IMG/VR virus record: IMGVR_UViG_3300046792_000052
Location: 1-22,204 of that record
Source of the DNA: a virus
DNA: 22,204 bases
Reading direction: 5' to 3' (one strand)
Shown here: positions 6,662 through 14,180 of the stretch, piece by piece
How the letters are laid out: every line of letters begins with the position of its first letter
Position numbering within the stretch: position 1 is the stretch's first letter
The notes under the pieces: generated by a model
The model's input: only the letters and a program-made list of their open reading frames with translations
Told to the model about the DNA's origin: nothing
Database searches by the model: none
Translations under genes and position numbers: made by a program

Positions 6662-7714
6662 ATGCCCGCTCTCACACCAACGAACCTAGTCACGCTCGAA
6701 ACTCGGATGAGTCTTGTCACCGAGAACGAGTACCAGCGCCTTAGTCAGGGCGTGTGGTGGCCGACCGTTACGAAAGTACGGCAGACGGGAGCAAGTAAAG
6801 AGATCCTTTCCTGGTTGCTCTCGACGGCGAAAATCCACGATCTCGGCAAAGGCGGCAACTTGATCTTCGAGGATCTCGTTTCCGAAACGACCGAGATCGA
6901 GCCGCGTTTCGCCGGTGACGGTCTGAAACTCACGCGCGCGCAATTCGAGGATACCGACGGTCAAGGCTTGGATCTCGCCGCGGCGTGGTCGGGGCAGATC
7001 GGTGCGCAAATGGCGTACTGGCCTCAAGAGCTCGCAACCGAGTTGCTCAAGAACGGCGAGGATATTTTCAAGGTTCGCGCGTACGACAAAAAGGCGTTTT
7101 TCGCCGTCGATCACCCCGTCAACCCTTACCGGCCGGGGCAGGTATACGCGAACCTGTTTGCCGGCGATCCACTCACACCGCCACCGGGTGCGCCGGCCGG
7201 CTACCCCGGCAAACTACCGATCGACGATGCTGTCACCGTCGACGTAGCGCTCAAGAATTTGCAAAAGCTCGTCGCGACTGTCGCGTCGATGAAGATGCCG
7301 AACGGCACGCAACCGCGCCGGTTGCGGCTGAAATACTTGATCGTGCCGCCTGCTCTGTTGTTCCGCGCGGTGCAACTCACGTCGGCGAAGTTCATTGCGC
7401 AAGCATCGACCGGTGGCGCGGCCGTCGGCGACGTCGAGGCGTTGATCAACTCGCTCGGGTTCGCGCTCCCGATCCAGGCCGACGAGCTCGCCGGGTTCGA
7501 GGGCGATAAAACCTATTTCGCGGTGTGCGAGCAGATCACCGACACCGAGGTAGGCGGGTTGATCTACGTCGACCGTGATCCGTTCAAGATCAACTACTAC
7601 GGCCCGCAAACCGACGCGGTGTTGAACCGTGCCGACGATCTCGAGTGGCATTGCAAAGGGCGCAACGCGATGGCGGCCGGCCACCCGTACCTGATCTTCA
7701 AGGTCAAGGGTTGA
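6662..7714 (+). CDS. Major capsid protein (Mu gpT-like, HK97 fold)
   Basis: A 350-aa protein starting at ATG 6662. It forms the icosahedral head shell. Similarity to the Mu-like major head subunit family is seen in the N-terminal LVTENEYQRLSQGVWWPTVTK, in KVRAYDKKAFFAVDHPVNPY (about residues 138-157), in the central LKNLQKLVATVASMKMPNG, and in the late FKINYYGPQTD. Length fits the family. No N-terminal delta domain is obvious, which agrees with a separate scaffold. The gene order protease-scaffold-decoration-capsid supports the call. Confidence 0.88.
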   Translation: MPALTPTNLVTLETRMSLVTENEYQRLSQGVWWPTVTKVRQTGASKEILSWLLSTAKIHDLGKGGNLIFEDLVSETTEIEPRFAGDGLKLTRAQFEDTDGQGLDLAAAWSGQIGAQMAYWPQELATELLKNGEDIFKVRAYDKKAFFAVDHPVNPYRPGQVYANLFAGDPLTPPPGAPAGYPGKLPIDDAVTVDVALKNLQKLVATVASMKMPNGTQPRRLRLKYLIVPPALLFRAVQLTSAKFIAQASTGGAAVGDVEALINSLGFALPIQADELAGFEGDKTYFAVCEQITDTEVGGLIYVDRDPFKINYYGPQTDAVLNRADDLEWHCKGRNAMAAGHPYLIFKVKG

Positions 7715-7716
7715 CC

Positions 7717-8193
7717 GTGAGCTACCTCGACGTCGCCGCGTTTCGGGTTCGAACGATCATGCCCAACGAGCAGGTCGATCAACTCGAGGCGTTGTCGCCG
7801 GGGTGGCTCGAGTCGCAACTTGAGTCGGTGTCCAGCTGGATCGATATGTACCTAGCCAAGCGGTACACGGTGCCCTTCAAGTCGCCGTACCCGAGGATGG
7901 TAACCGCTTGGCTCGCTCGCATCGTGACGGCCATGGCGTATGCGTCGCACGGGTTCCCGGCGAGCGATCAACAACGCGAGGCGATCGACGCCGACGCGCG
8001 CCGGGCCGAGGATGAGATCAAGCAAACGGCCGACGGCAACCTCGGCCTAATCGATCTGGCACCGAGCGATCAGTCGATCTCGCCGGTGATGTACGGCGGC
8101 ACGCGCGTGTATTCCGAAACCTCGCCGTATGTGGGGTTCGACATTCAACGCTCTCGCGGCCGGCGCGAGGATAGCAACGGGTCGGGCACGTGA
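7717..8193 (+). CDS. Head-tail connector protein, Mu gp36-like (DUF1320 type)
   Basis: A 158-aa protein from GTG 7717, two bases after the capsid stop. Helical N-terminal half (SYLDVAAFRVRTIMPNEQVD, then WLESQLESVSSWIDMYLAKRY). The C-terminal motif LAPSDQSISPVMYGGTRVYS followed by SPYVGFDIQRSRGRRED is typical of the gp36 family. These proteins act as adaptors under the portal or in head completion. Its stop overlaps the next start (TGATG). Confidence 0.82.
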   Translation: MSYLDVAAFRVRTIMPNEQVDQLEALSPGWLESQLESVSSWIDMYLAKRYTVPFKSPYPRMVTAWLARIVTAMAYASHGFPASDQQREAIDADARRAEDEIKQTADGNLGLIDLAPSDQSISPVMYGGTRVYSETSPYVGFDIQRSRGRREDSNGSGT

Positions 8194-8588
8194 TGGCCGG
8201 CGCCGAGCAAATGGACGAAATGATCGCGCGTATTCGTGCGATCCCGAAACTCGCCGAGGAGTGCGCACCCGACGCCGCGGCCGAGGTGTTGCGCACGATC
8301 CACGAAACGATCGCCGCGGGTACCGATTGCGACGGCAACACGTGGGCACCGCGTCGCGAGGATGGCGGCCGGCCGCTCAAGAACGCCGCGCGCGCCGTCA
8401 AGGTTGCGCCGATCGGGCACCGCATATTCGCTCGTGTGCACGGGGCCGAGGCAAAGCACCATCTCGGCACCGCTCGAGGCGGCACGATCCGCGGCATCAT
8501 CCCGACGCACCTCACGCCGACTCTGACAGTCAGGATCCGCGCGGTACTCGTCGACCACTTTGAAGCCACCGTCAAGGAGGGTGAGTAA
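8193..8588 (+). CDS. Tail completion / virion morphogenesis protein (Mu gpG/HK97 gp10-like)
   Basis: A 131-aa protein. ATG 8193 is chosen over an adjacent in-frame GTG at 8190 because it forms a TGATG junction. After a helical N-terminus (residues 1-40) there is WAPRREDGGRPLKNAARAVK (about 50-69), then VHGAEAKHHLGTARGGTIRG, then IIP. This is the W-R-DG-PL...HH-GT-RGG...R-IIP pattern of the virion morphogenesis/HK97 gp10-like family, involved in tail completion and joining to the head. Followed by a strong AAGGAGG RBS inside its 3' end for the next gene. Confidence 0.75.
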   Translation: MAGAEQMDEMIARIRAIPKLAEECAPDAAAEVLRTIHETIAAGTDCDGNTWAPRREDGGRPLKNAARAVKVAPIGHRIFARVHGAEAKHHLGTARGGTIRGIIPTHLTPTLTVRIRAVLVDHFEATVKEGE

Positions 8589-9146
8589 GTGGCCGTCGTG
8601 TTTGCACTGCCCCGGTTGTTCGATGCCGTCGTCGCACAGTTCGCGGCCGACGGTACGATCGCCGAGCAAACGTTCGGGTGGCTCGCACCGGCCGAGCAGG
8701 TGCGAACGAACGCGCGGATCACGTGGACACCCGGCGATAAAAACGGGGTGCTCGGCGCGTTCGGGCCGCCGAAATACAACGGGATGCCGGCGCGACAGAT
8801 CGCGACTCTGTTCGAGCTCTGTACCGTCGAGATCTACGCGTTCGAGCCGGCGCAACGCACTGTCGAGCGTTCGCAGTATCAGATCTGTCGTGAGCTGTTC
8901 GACGCGTGGTTGCGCGCCGTCGATCTCGCCGCGGCCGGCACGTACCTGATTGTCGGATCTGAGTGGGTGGGTGGCGATCGTACGCGTCGTTCGGGTGCGT
9001 CGCTCCTCGTCGTGTTTTCAGTGCAAGCCCCGATCGTCGACGAGCCGACGGCCACTGCAACCGCACCGGCCGACACCGGTGCCGAGGTTGAGGTGCACGA
9101 GCTCGAGGCAACCGACGTGATCGTTATCCCGCCACCCGTCGTTTGA
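8589..9146 (+). CDS. Putative tail terminator protein
   Basis: A 185-aa protein from GTG 8589, with AAGGAGG at 8574-8580 as RBS. The fold pattern (FDAVVAQFAADG, RITWTPGD, then RQIATLFELCTVEIYAFEPA, QYQICRELFDAWLRAV, and a final SGASLLVVFSVQAPIVDEP) resembles tail-terminator/tail-completion proteins, which cap the tail tube and sheath at the head-proximal end. The position directly before the sheath is the usual one. The last about 40 residues are a Thr/Ala/Val/Pro-rich low-complexity tail. Assignment is by position and pattern. Confidence 0.6.
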   Translation: MAVVFALPRLFDAVVAQFAADGTIAEQTFGWLAPAEQVRTNARITWTPGDKNGVLGAFGPPKYNGMPARQIATLFELCTVEIYAFEPAQRTVERSQYQICRELFDAWLRAVDLAAAGTYLIVGSEWVGGDRTRRSGASLLVVFSVQAPIVDEPTATATAPADTGAEVEVHELEATDVIVIPPPVV

Positions 9147-9159
9147 AGGAGCCGTACGC

Positions 9160-10608
9160 ATGTCTCAACCCAACGTCTCGATCACCGAACTCGACGGCGC
9201 GCTCGGTGTGACACCCGAGTCGGCCGGCCGCCTGCTCGCACTCGTCGGCCCGTCGACGATCGGCCCGACGAATCTACCGGCCGCGTTCGGCCGCGTGAAG
9301 GATCTGGTTACCAACTACGGCGGCGGCCCACTCGTCGAGGCCGCGGCACACGCGATCGAACGCTACGGCCGGCCCGTCGTCGTCGTGCGCACCCCGGCGA
9401 CGGTGGCCGGCTCACCCGGCGTGGTCGACGTCACCGGGTGGCACGGCACGAGCGTCGTCACCGTCACCGGCGAGCCCGACGACGACTACGAAGTCGTGTT
9501 CAAAGTGCTCAAAGGGGGCACCGTCGGCACGCCGGGTATGTCGGTGCAGTGGAGCCTTGACGGCGGCCGTAACTGGTCACCACCGGCGACGACGGCCACC
9601 GGTACGACGTTCCCGATCCCGGCCGGTGGCACGATGGTGATCAACTTTGCGGCCGGCACCGCGCTCGACGGTGACGTCGTCACGACGCGCACCACGGCCC
9701 CGGCATCCTCGCCGGCCGACCTCGGGCTCGGCCTCGACGCGCTCGCGGCGTCGGCGATCAACTGGGAGATCGTCGAACCCGTCGGCCCCATTGTGCCGAC
9801 GACGTTTGACACCCTCGAACTCAAGATCGCCGCGCTCGCCGCGGCCGGCAAATACCGCGCGTGGTCGGGCAGTGCGCGCACGCCGAACGTCGGCGAGAGC
9901 GAGTCGGCGTACCTCACCGCGCTTGCCGGCAACTTTGGTTCCAAGGCATCGCTACACGGGCAACTGTCGGCCGGCGCGTGCAAGCTCGTGTCGAGCGTAT
10001 CGGGCCGCAAGTACCGCAGGCCGGTGAGTTTCGTTGTCGCCGCACGCGAGGCAACCTCGAGTGAGGAGGTTGATATCGCCGACGTGAACCTCGGGCCGCT
10101 TGTCGGCGTGTCGATCCGTGACGACAACGGCAACCCCGACGAACACGACGAGTCGCTCAACCCGGGGCTCGACGACGCGCGGTTCACGGTGTTGCGCACG
10201 TGGGAGGGGTTTCAGGGTGTGTACGTCAACCGGCCGCGGATCTTCTCGCCGGCCGGATCTGACTTTTCACTCATGCCCCACCGGCGCGTAATGAACCTCG
10301 GCAACGCGGCGTTGCGTGCGTATTTCATTCGTCGCCTCAACCGGCCGATCCTCGTGAACTCGACGACTGGATACATTCTCGAGGAGGAGGCACTCGAGAT
10401 CGAGTCGGGTGCGCGCAACGCCATGGCGGCCGTTCTGCTCGCGAAACCAAAAGCGAGCGCGGTGCAATTCTTACTGTCGCGTTACGACAACCTGTTGTCG
10501 ACCAAGACTGTCACCGGTGACGCGCGGATCGTGCCGCTCGCGTACCCCGAGTTCGTCACTCTGACTGTTGGGTTTTTCAACCCGGCGCTGCAAGTACAGG
10601 CGGTGTAA
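9160..10608 (+). CDS. Contractile tail sheath protein
   Basis: A 482-aa protein with a good AAGGAG RBS at 9146-9151. Sheath subunits surround the tube and contract to drive it through the host envelope. The C-terminal half carries the conserved sheath core: VNRPRIFSPAGSDFSLMPHR, then RVMNLGNAALRAYFIRRLNR, and the end region PLAYPEFVTLTVGFFNP. The N-terminal part (VSITELDGALGVTPESAGRL, LALVGPS) fits sheath start sequences. Residues about 85-195 form a Thr/Gly/Val-rich beta domain (including SLDGGRNWSPP) that looks like an inserted surface domain. It marks this as a myovirus-type tail. Confidence 0.93.
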   Translation: MSQPNVSITELDGALGVTPESAGRLLALVGPSTIGPTNLPAAFGRVKDLVTNYGGGPLVEAAAHAIERYGRPVVVVRTPATVAGSPGVVDVTGWHGTSVVTVTGEPDDDYEVVFKVLKGGTVGTPGMSVQWSLDGGRNWSPPATTATGTTFPIPAGGTMVINFAAGTALDGDVVTTRTTAPASSPADLGLGLDALAASAINWEIVEPVGPIVPTTFDTLELKIAALAAAGKYRAWSGSARTPNVGESESAYLTALAGNFGSKASLHGQLSAGACKLVSSVSGRKYRRPVSFVVAAREATSSEEVDIADVNLGPLVGVSIRDDNGNPDEHDESLNPGLDDARFTVLRTWEGFQGVYVNRPRIFSPAGSDFSLMPHRRVMNLGNAALRAYFIRRLNRPILVNSTTGYILEEEALEIESGARNAMAAVLLAKPKASAVQFLLSRYDNLLSTKTVTGDARIVPLAYPEFVTLTVGFFNPALQVQAV

Positions 10609-10610
10609 CC

Positions 10611-11090
10611 ATGTCCGATCAGATCAGGGTGAACGGTGCGATCGCCTCATGGGGTCATATCGTGCTCAAGATTCAAGGCGAGCGGTACTACGGGTTCGAC
10701 CAGATCGCGTTTGCCGACAAGCGCGAACGCGTCAAGGGGTACGGCATGGGCCGGCACCAAGCACCGCGCGCTCGTACGCTCGGCAAGTACAGTACGGATC
10801 CGGTCAAGTTGCGCGGCCCCAAGGGCACGATCAACGCACTGCGCGCGCAACTCGCGTCGCTCTCGCCGGACAAAAAGAGTTACGGCAACACCGTGATCGA
10901 GATCGTGGTCCAGTACGTCACCGACGACGAGGAGCCGTTGACGGTTGAACTCGAGCGGTGCGTGTACACCGGCACGAGCTCTAGCGACGAGGAAAGCCCC
11001 GATCCCTTGAAAGAAGAGATCGAGCTTGATTGCATGCTCATTCGTCGCAACGGCCTTACCCTGTTTGACTCGAGCATGGGGGCACCGTGA
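10611..11090 (+). CDS. Tail tube protein
   Basis: A 159-aa protein starting at ATG 10611, three bases after the sheath stop. It forms the inner tube of the contractile tail. The beta-rich sequence (MSDQIRVNGAIASWGHIVLK, YGFDQIAFADKRERVKGYG, KYSTDPVKLRGPKGTINALR) and the sheath-tube gene order support a tube subunit. Its TGA is overlapped by the GTG of the chaperone gene (GTGA). Confidence 0.82.
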   Translation: MSDQIRVNGAIASWGHIVLKIQGERYYGFDQIAFADKRERVKGYGMGRHQAPRARTLGKYSTDPVKLRGPKGTINALRAQLASLSPDKKSYGNTVIEIVVQYVTDDEEPLTVELERCVYTGTSSSDEESPDPLKEEIELDCMLIRRNGLTLFDSSMGAP

Positions 11091-11560
11091 GCGACGACGG
11101 TACTACCTCTCCAGGTGGCGGTGTGAGCGAACTCGAACAGTTGCGCGCCGAACGCGCGCGGCTCGTCGAGAGTCGCGAGCAACGCACGGCCGCGCGTGCC
11201 GTGGCCGACGAGCTCGATCGCATGCGTACGGCGATCGCCGACGAGGAAGCGATCGCGAAAGCTGAGTGCGAGTTCGGCCCGATCGATCGTGACATTGCCG
11301 TGGTGCAGTCGAGGGGGCACGGCGCGATCATCGTCAAGCGGCCGACGCACGCGGGGTACCGCGCAATGATCGACGCGGTGTCGAGTGGCAAGCTACCGCT
11401 CTCGACGATCAACGAGCGTTTTACGTACCCGTGCCTCGTGCACCCCGACAAGCTCGCGTTTGAACGGTTGCTCAAAGCCGAGCCGGCGTTGCTCGAACAC
11501 GTGGCGAGCGCGGCGGCGAAACTCGCCGGCCTGGTTGTCGAGGAGGTACAGGGAAAATAG
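11087..11560 (+). CDS. Tail assembly chaperone, short form (gpG-like)
   Basis: A 157-aa protein from GTG 11087, overlapping the tube stop. It sits between tube and tape measure, where tail assembly chaperones are found; these wrap the tape measure during tail assembly. The N-terminal third is a charged helix (SELEQLRAERARLVESREQR). The middle (IDRDIAVVQSRGHGAIIVKR, then AMIDAVSSGKLPLSTINERF, YPCLVHPDKLAFERLL) resembles chaperone folds seen in myophages. It ends at a slippery site directly before its stop, CAG GGA AAA TAG, which allows a longer form. A copy of the operator-like motif overlaps its 5' coding end (11099-11115). Confidence 0.75.
   Translation: MSDDGTTSPGGGVSELEQLRAERARLVESREQRTAARAVADELDRMRTAIADEEAIAKAECEFGPIDRDIAVVQSRGHGAIIVKRPTHAGYRAMIDAVSSGKLPLSTINERFTYPCLVHPDKLAFERLLKAEPALLEHVASAAAKLAGLVVEEVQGK
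11099..11115 (+). promoter_or_regulatory. Operator-like dyad motif, copy 4 (GGTACTACC-TCT-CCAGG)
   Basis: Core 11099-11107 and CCAGG 11111-11115, 12 nt after the GTG start of the tail chaperone gene. It differs from the copy at 144-160 at only two of 17 positions although it encodes a different peptide in another frame, which argues for selection at DNA level. Confidence 0.55.
11551..11557 (+). other. Programmed -1 ribosomal frameshift site (G GGA AAA)
   Basis: The heptamer GGGAAAA fits X-XXY-YYZ exactly in the zero frame of the chaperone gene (CAG GGA AAA, then TAG at 11558). It is close to the lambda G/GT slippery sequence GGGAAAG. After a -1 slip the ribosome reads ATA GTT GCA and stays open to a TGA at 11749-11751, just before the tape measure ATG. 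An SD-like AGGAGG at 11541-11546 lies upstream, which may stimulate pausing. I see no convincing downstream pseudoknot. Confidence 0.8.
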
Positions 11561-11751
11561 TTGCACTGCGCGCCGAGGCGTTGCGTGACGACGGGATCGC
11601 CGCAACGTGCCTGCTCGCGGTGCTCGGCCTCGACGTTCACGAGGAGATTCCCGACGAGGAAACGGCACGACGATACACCGGCGCATTGCTCCTCGTTCGC
11701 GGCCTACGCCGCCTCGATCACATCACCAAACTACTCACCGCACCCGAGTGA
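11557..11751 (+). CDS. Tail assembly chaperone frameshift extension (gpGT-like C-terminal part)
   Basis: A 64-codon extension in the -1 frame, giving a fusion of about 221 aa with the short chaperone. It encodes an acidic/leucine-rich helical domain (LRAEALRDDGIAATCLLAVL, then LDVHEEIPDEETARRYTGAL, ending in ITKLLTAPE). Between the upstream stop in this frame (11461-11463) and the slippery site there is no ATG, GTG or TTG, so independent initiation is unlikely; the first possible start, TTG 11581, has no RBS. G/GT chaperone frameshifting before the tape measure is widespread in tailed phages. Confidence 0.75.
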   Translation: MVALRAEALRDDGIAATCLLAVLGLDVHEEIPDEETARRYTGALLLVRGLRRLDHITKLLTAPE

Positions 11752-11757
11752 TCCACC

Positions 11758-13641
11758 ATGGCAAAGTCGGCCGACGAGGTAGCAACATTTGCCGTCAATC
11801 TTGAGGATGGCACGAGCGGCCCGGCCGAGGCCGCCGCGCAAGCCCTCGCGAACCTCAAGAAAAAGATCACCGAGGATACGACGGCACTCGGGCAAATGCA
11901 GAAGGCGTTGCGCAACCTGAAACAAGCGACAACGCCGAACCTGCCCCAGATCGCCGAACTGTCGAAACGGATCGACGCGCAAAAGCAGGCGATCGCCGGT
12001 GCACAGTCGTCGTACCTGCAACTTGGTGGCGGGTTCAATACAGCCAAGAAAAACGCGCGCTCGTTCTCCGAACGGCTCGCCGAGCTAAGTCAGACGGCAA
12101 AGGATCTACCCGGCCCCGTCGGTGGTGTGGCGTCGCAAATCAAGTCGCTCTCTGGCATCGTGTCGCGTGGTGCACTCGTCGGCGGCCTGGTTGCCGTCGC
12201 CGCCGTGCTCGTCGCCGTGGCCGTCGGTGCCGTCGCCGCTACGGCCGCCATGCTCAAGTTTGGGATCGCGAGTGCGAACGCGCGCCGCAATGAGGGGTTG
12301 CACCTCGAGTCGTTGACGAAAGTCGCCGCCGCTCACGGTGTCGCCGCGGGTAACGCCGCCGAGTTGCAAGCATCGATCGATCGCGTGAGCGGCACGACGG
12401 CACTCGGCCGCGACAAGATCGGCGAGTACACCGCGCAACTGTACAAGCTCGGGTTGCGCGGCAAAACGCTAGACACCGCGCTCGAGGGTATGGCGATCAG
12501 TGGCGCGGTTGTCGGCGACGAGGGTGCAAAGTCGTTCGCCACGCTCGCGGCCGGTGCCGCACGCGCCGGCAAGTCGGTCAAGGCACTGAGTGACGACGTC
12601 AAGTCACGCCTCGGCGGCGTTGCCGCGGCACAGTTGCTCGACCTCGACGTGCAACTAGCGAAGTTGAGCGAGAGCTTTGCCGGACTGTTTGCCGACCTCG
12701 GGATCGAGGCGTTGCTCAAAGGGATCAAGTCGATCACCGATCTGTTCTCGCAAAGCACCGCGAGCGGCAAGGCGTTGCGCGAGATCATGACGACGGTGTT
12801 TCAACCCATGGTTGACATGATCACGAGCGCCACCCCGTACGTAAAGCGGTTCTTTCAAGGCATCATCATCGGTGGTCTGCTCGTCGCGATCGCGATCGCC
12901 AAGGTGCGCCGGTGGTGGAAAGAGACGTTCGGATCCGGCGAGATGAAGTCGTCGCTGGATCTGACTAAGGCCGCGCTATACGCCGGGATCGCGGCCGTCG
13001 CGTTGTTCGCCGTGGCCATGGTGGCGGCGTTCGCGCTTGTCGTCGCCGCGCTCGTGCTCGCCTCGCCGTTCATATGGGCCGCGGTTGTCGCACTCGGCGC
13101 GCTCGCGGTGCAAGGGTTGATCCTCGCCGCGCCGTTCCTGCTCGCGGCCGTGGCGATCGGCGTGTTGATCGCGTTCGTGTGGCAACTCTACCGACTGTGG
13201 GACGAGATCGACTGGACGAGCATGGGCAACGCGATCGTTGAGGGCATCGTAAACGGGATCAAGGCGAGCGCGAAATGGCTCACCGACACCGTGTCGGAGC
13301 TCGGGGCTAGCGCGCTCGGTTCGTTGAAAGAGTCGCTCGGCATATCGTCGCCGTCGAAGGAGTTCGCCAAGCTCGGGATCGCGATCCCGCAAGGTGTGGC
13401 CGTCGGTGTCGAGAGCGGTGCCGACGAGGCAAACAACGCCGTGGCCGGGCTCGTCGACACACCCACCGGCACGGGCCGCGCGGGTGGTGGCGGCGTCACG
13501 ATCAACGTCGGCGGCATCACGGTGAACGCCTCGAGCGGGCAGGCCGGCGACATTGCCGGCGACGTCGAGCGCGAACTCGTGCCGGTGTTCGAGCGGATCG
13601 CACTGCAACTCGGCGCGATGTTGCCGCGGGTGCCGGCGTGA
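11758..13641 (+). CDS. Tail tape measure protein
   Basis: A 627-aa protein from ATG 11758. Tape measures set tail length and occupy the tube lumen; some form channels in the host membrane. There is a coiled-coil N-terminus (about 23-115), a hydrophobic segment at about 139-166, a second at about 366-382, and a long cluster of hydrophobic stretches at about 405-476. The typical tape-measure ending LGISSPSKEFAKLGIAIPQG, then VAVGVESGADEANNAV, appears at about 527-563. The C-terminus has a Gly-rich turn and GVTINVGGITVNASSG. The size implies a rather short tail, of order 90-100 nm using the rule of about 0.15 nm per residue. Confidence 0.9.
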   Translation: MAKSADEVATFAVNLEDGTSGPAEAAAQALANLKKKITEDTTALGQMQKALRNLKQATTPNLPQIAELSKRIDAQKQAIAGAQSSYLQLGGGFNTAKKNARSFSERLAELSQTAKDLPGPVGGVASQIKSLSGIVSRGALVGGLVAVAAVLVAVAVGAVAATAAMLKFGIASANARRNEGLHLESLTKVAAAHGVAAGNAAELQASIDRVSGTTALGRDKIGEYTAQLYKLGLRGKTLDTALEGMAISGAVVGDEGAKSFATLAAGAARAGKSVKALSDDVKSRLGGVAAAQLLDLDVQLAKLSESFAGLFADLGIEALLKGIKSITDLFSQSTASGKALREIMTTVFQPMVDMITSATPYVKRFFQGIIIGGLLVAIAIAKVRRWWKETFGSGEMKSSLDLTKAALYAGIAAVALFAVAMVAAFALVVAALVLASPFIWAAVVALGALAVQGLILAAPFLLAAVAIGVLIAFVWQLYRLWDEIDWTSMGNAIVEGIVNGIKASAKWLTDTVSELGASALGSLKESLGISSPSKEFAKLGIAIPQGVAVGVESGADEANNAVAGLVDTPTGTGRAGGGGVTINVGGITVNASSGQAGDIAGDVERELVPVFERIALQLGAMLPRVPA

Positions 13642-14177
13642 CTTGGGATCCGATCACCTCGCCGTGTGACTACATCCTGCTCGCGAGCAAAAAATCGCCG
13701 GGTATTGCCGAGGTGCGCGGCGCGTCGTCGGTGCGCAAGTGGGACGAACGCGACGGCGTAGGGATCACGGGTGCGGCCCTCGTTTTCAAGGGCCGCGGCC
13801 TCGCACACTTCTCGGTGGTGTTGCGGTTGTACAGTGCGCAAGACTGGCAGGACTGGCACGCGTGGAAACCGATTGTCGACAAGTTGCCGACGAGTCAAGG
13901 CGAGGGCAATGACTCGGGCACGCTCGCGATCTGGCACCCGTTGTTGCAGTCGCTAGACATCAAAGCCGTCGGCGTGGCCGAGGTGATGCAACCCGATCAA
14001 ACCGGCGACGGCGAGTGGTCGATCGAGATCAAGTTTGTCGAGTGGCGCGCGCCGAAATACGCACTCGCGAAACCCGAGGGTGCCGACGAATCCGCGGCCG
14101 TCGTCGATCCGATTGAGGAGGAATGGATCAAACCGCTCACGGCCTTGCTTCAAATCGAACGCATGGCGAGCGAGTGA
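13638..14177 (+). CDS. Tail/baseplate protein following the tape measure
   Basis: A 179-aa protein from GTG 13638, with a GTGA overlap with the tape measure stop. The sequence is beta-rich with many Trp (WDPITSPCDYILLASKKSPG, RKWDERDGVGITGAALVFKG, then AQDWQDWHAWKPIVDKLP, IWHPLLQSLDIKAVGVAEV). The location between tape measure and hub matches proteins that connect tube and hub or initiate tube growth, for example gpU/gpX-type or LysM-bearing tail proteins, but no LysM repeat is seen. I cannot assign it to a named family. Confidence 0.65.
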   Translation: MTWDPITSPCDYILLASKKSPGIAEVRGASSVRKWDERDGVGITGAALVFKGRGLAHFSVVLRLYSAQDWQDWHAWKPIVDKLPTSQGEGNDSGTLAIWHPLLQSLDIKAVGVAEVMQPDQTGDGEWSIEIKFVEWRAPKYALAKPEGADESAAVVDPIEEEWIKPLTALLQIERMASE

Positions 14178-14180
14178 GCC

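Noticed and set aside
10684-10692. GGTACTACG, an 8/9 match to the dyad core
   Set aside because: Breaks the dyad, lacks YCNRG at the right distance, and is explained by Arg-Tyr-Tyr codons in the tube gene.
11557-11588. +1 frameshift as an alternative for the chaperone
   Set aside because: The +1 frame closes at TGA 11586-11588, about ten codons after the site, whereas the -1 frame stays open to 11751.
11561-11782. TTG-started 73-aa frame after the chaperone stop
   Set aside because: No RBS, Arg/Ser/Cys-rich composition, and it overlaps the tape measure start. The -1 frame of the same DNA looks like a real protein and is reached by the slippery site.
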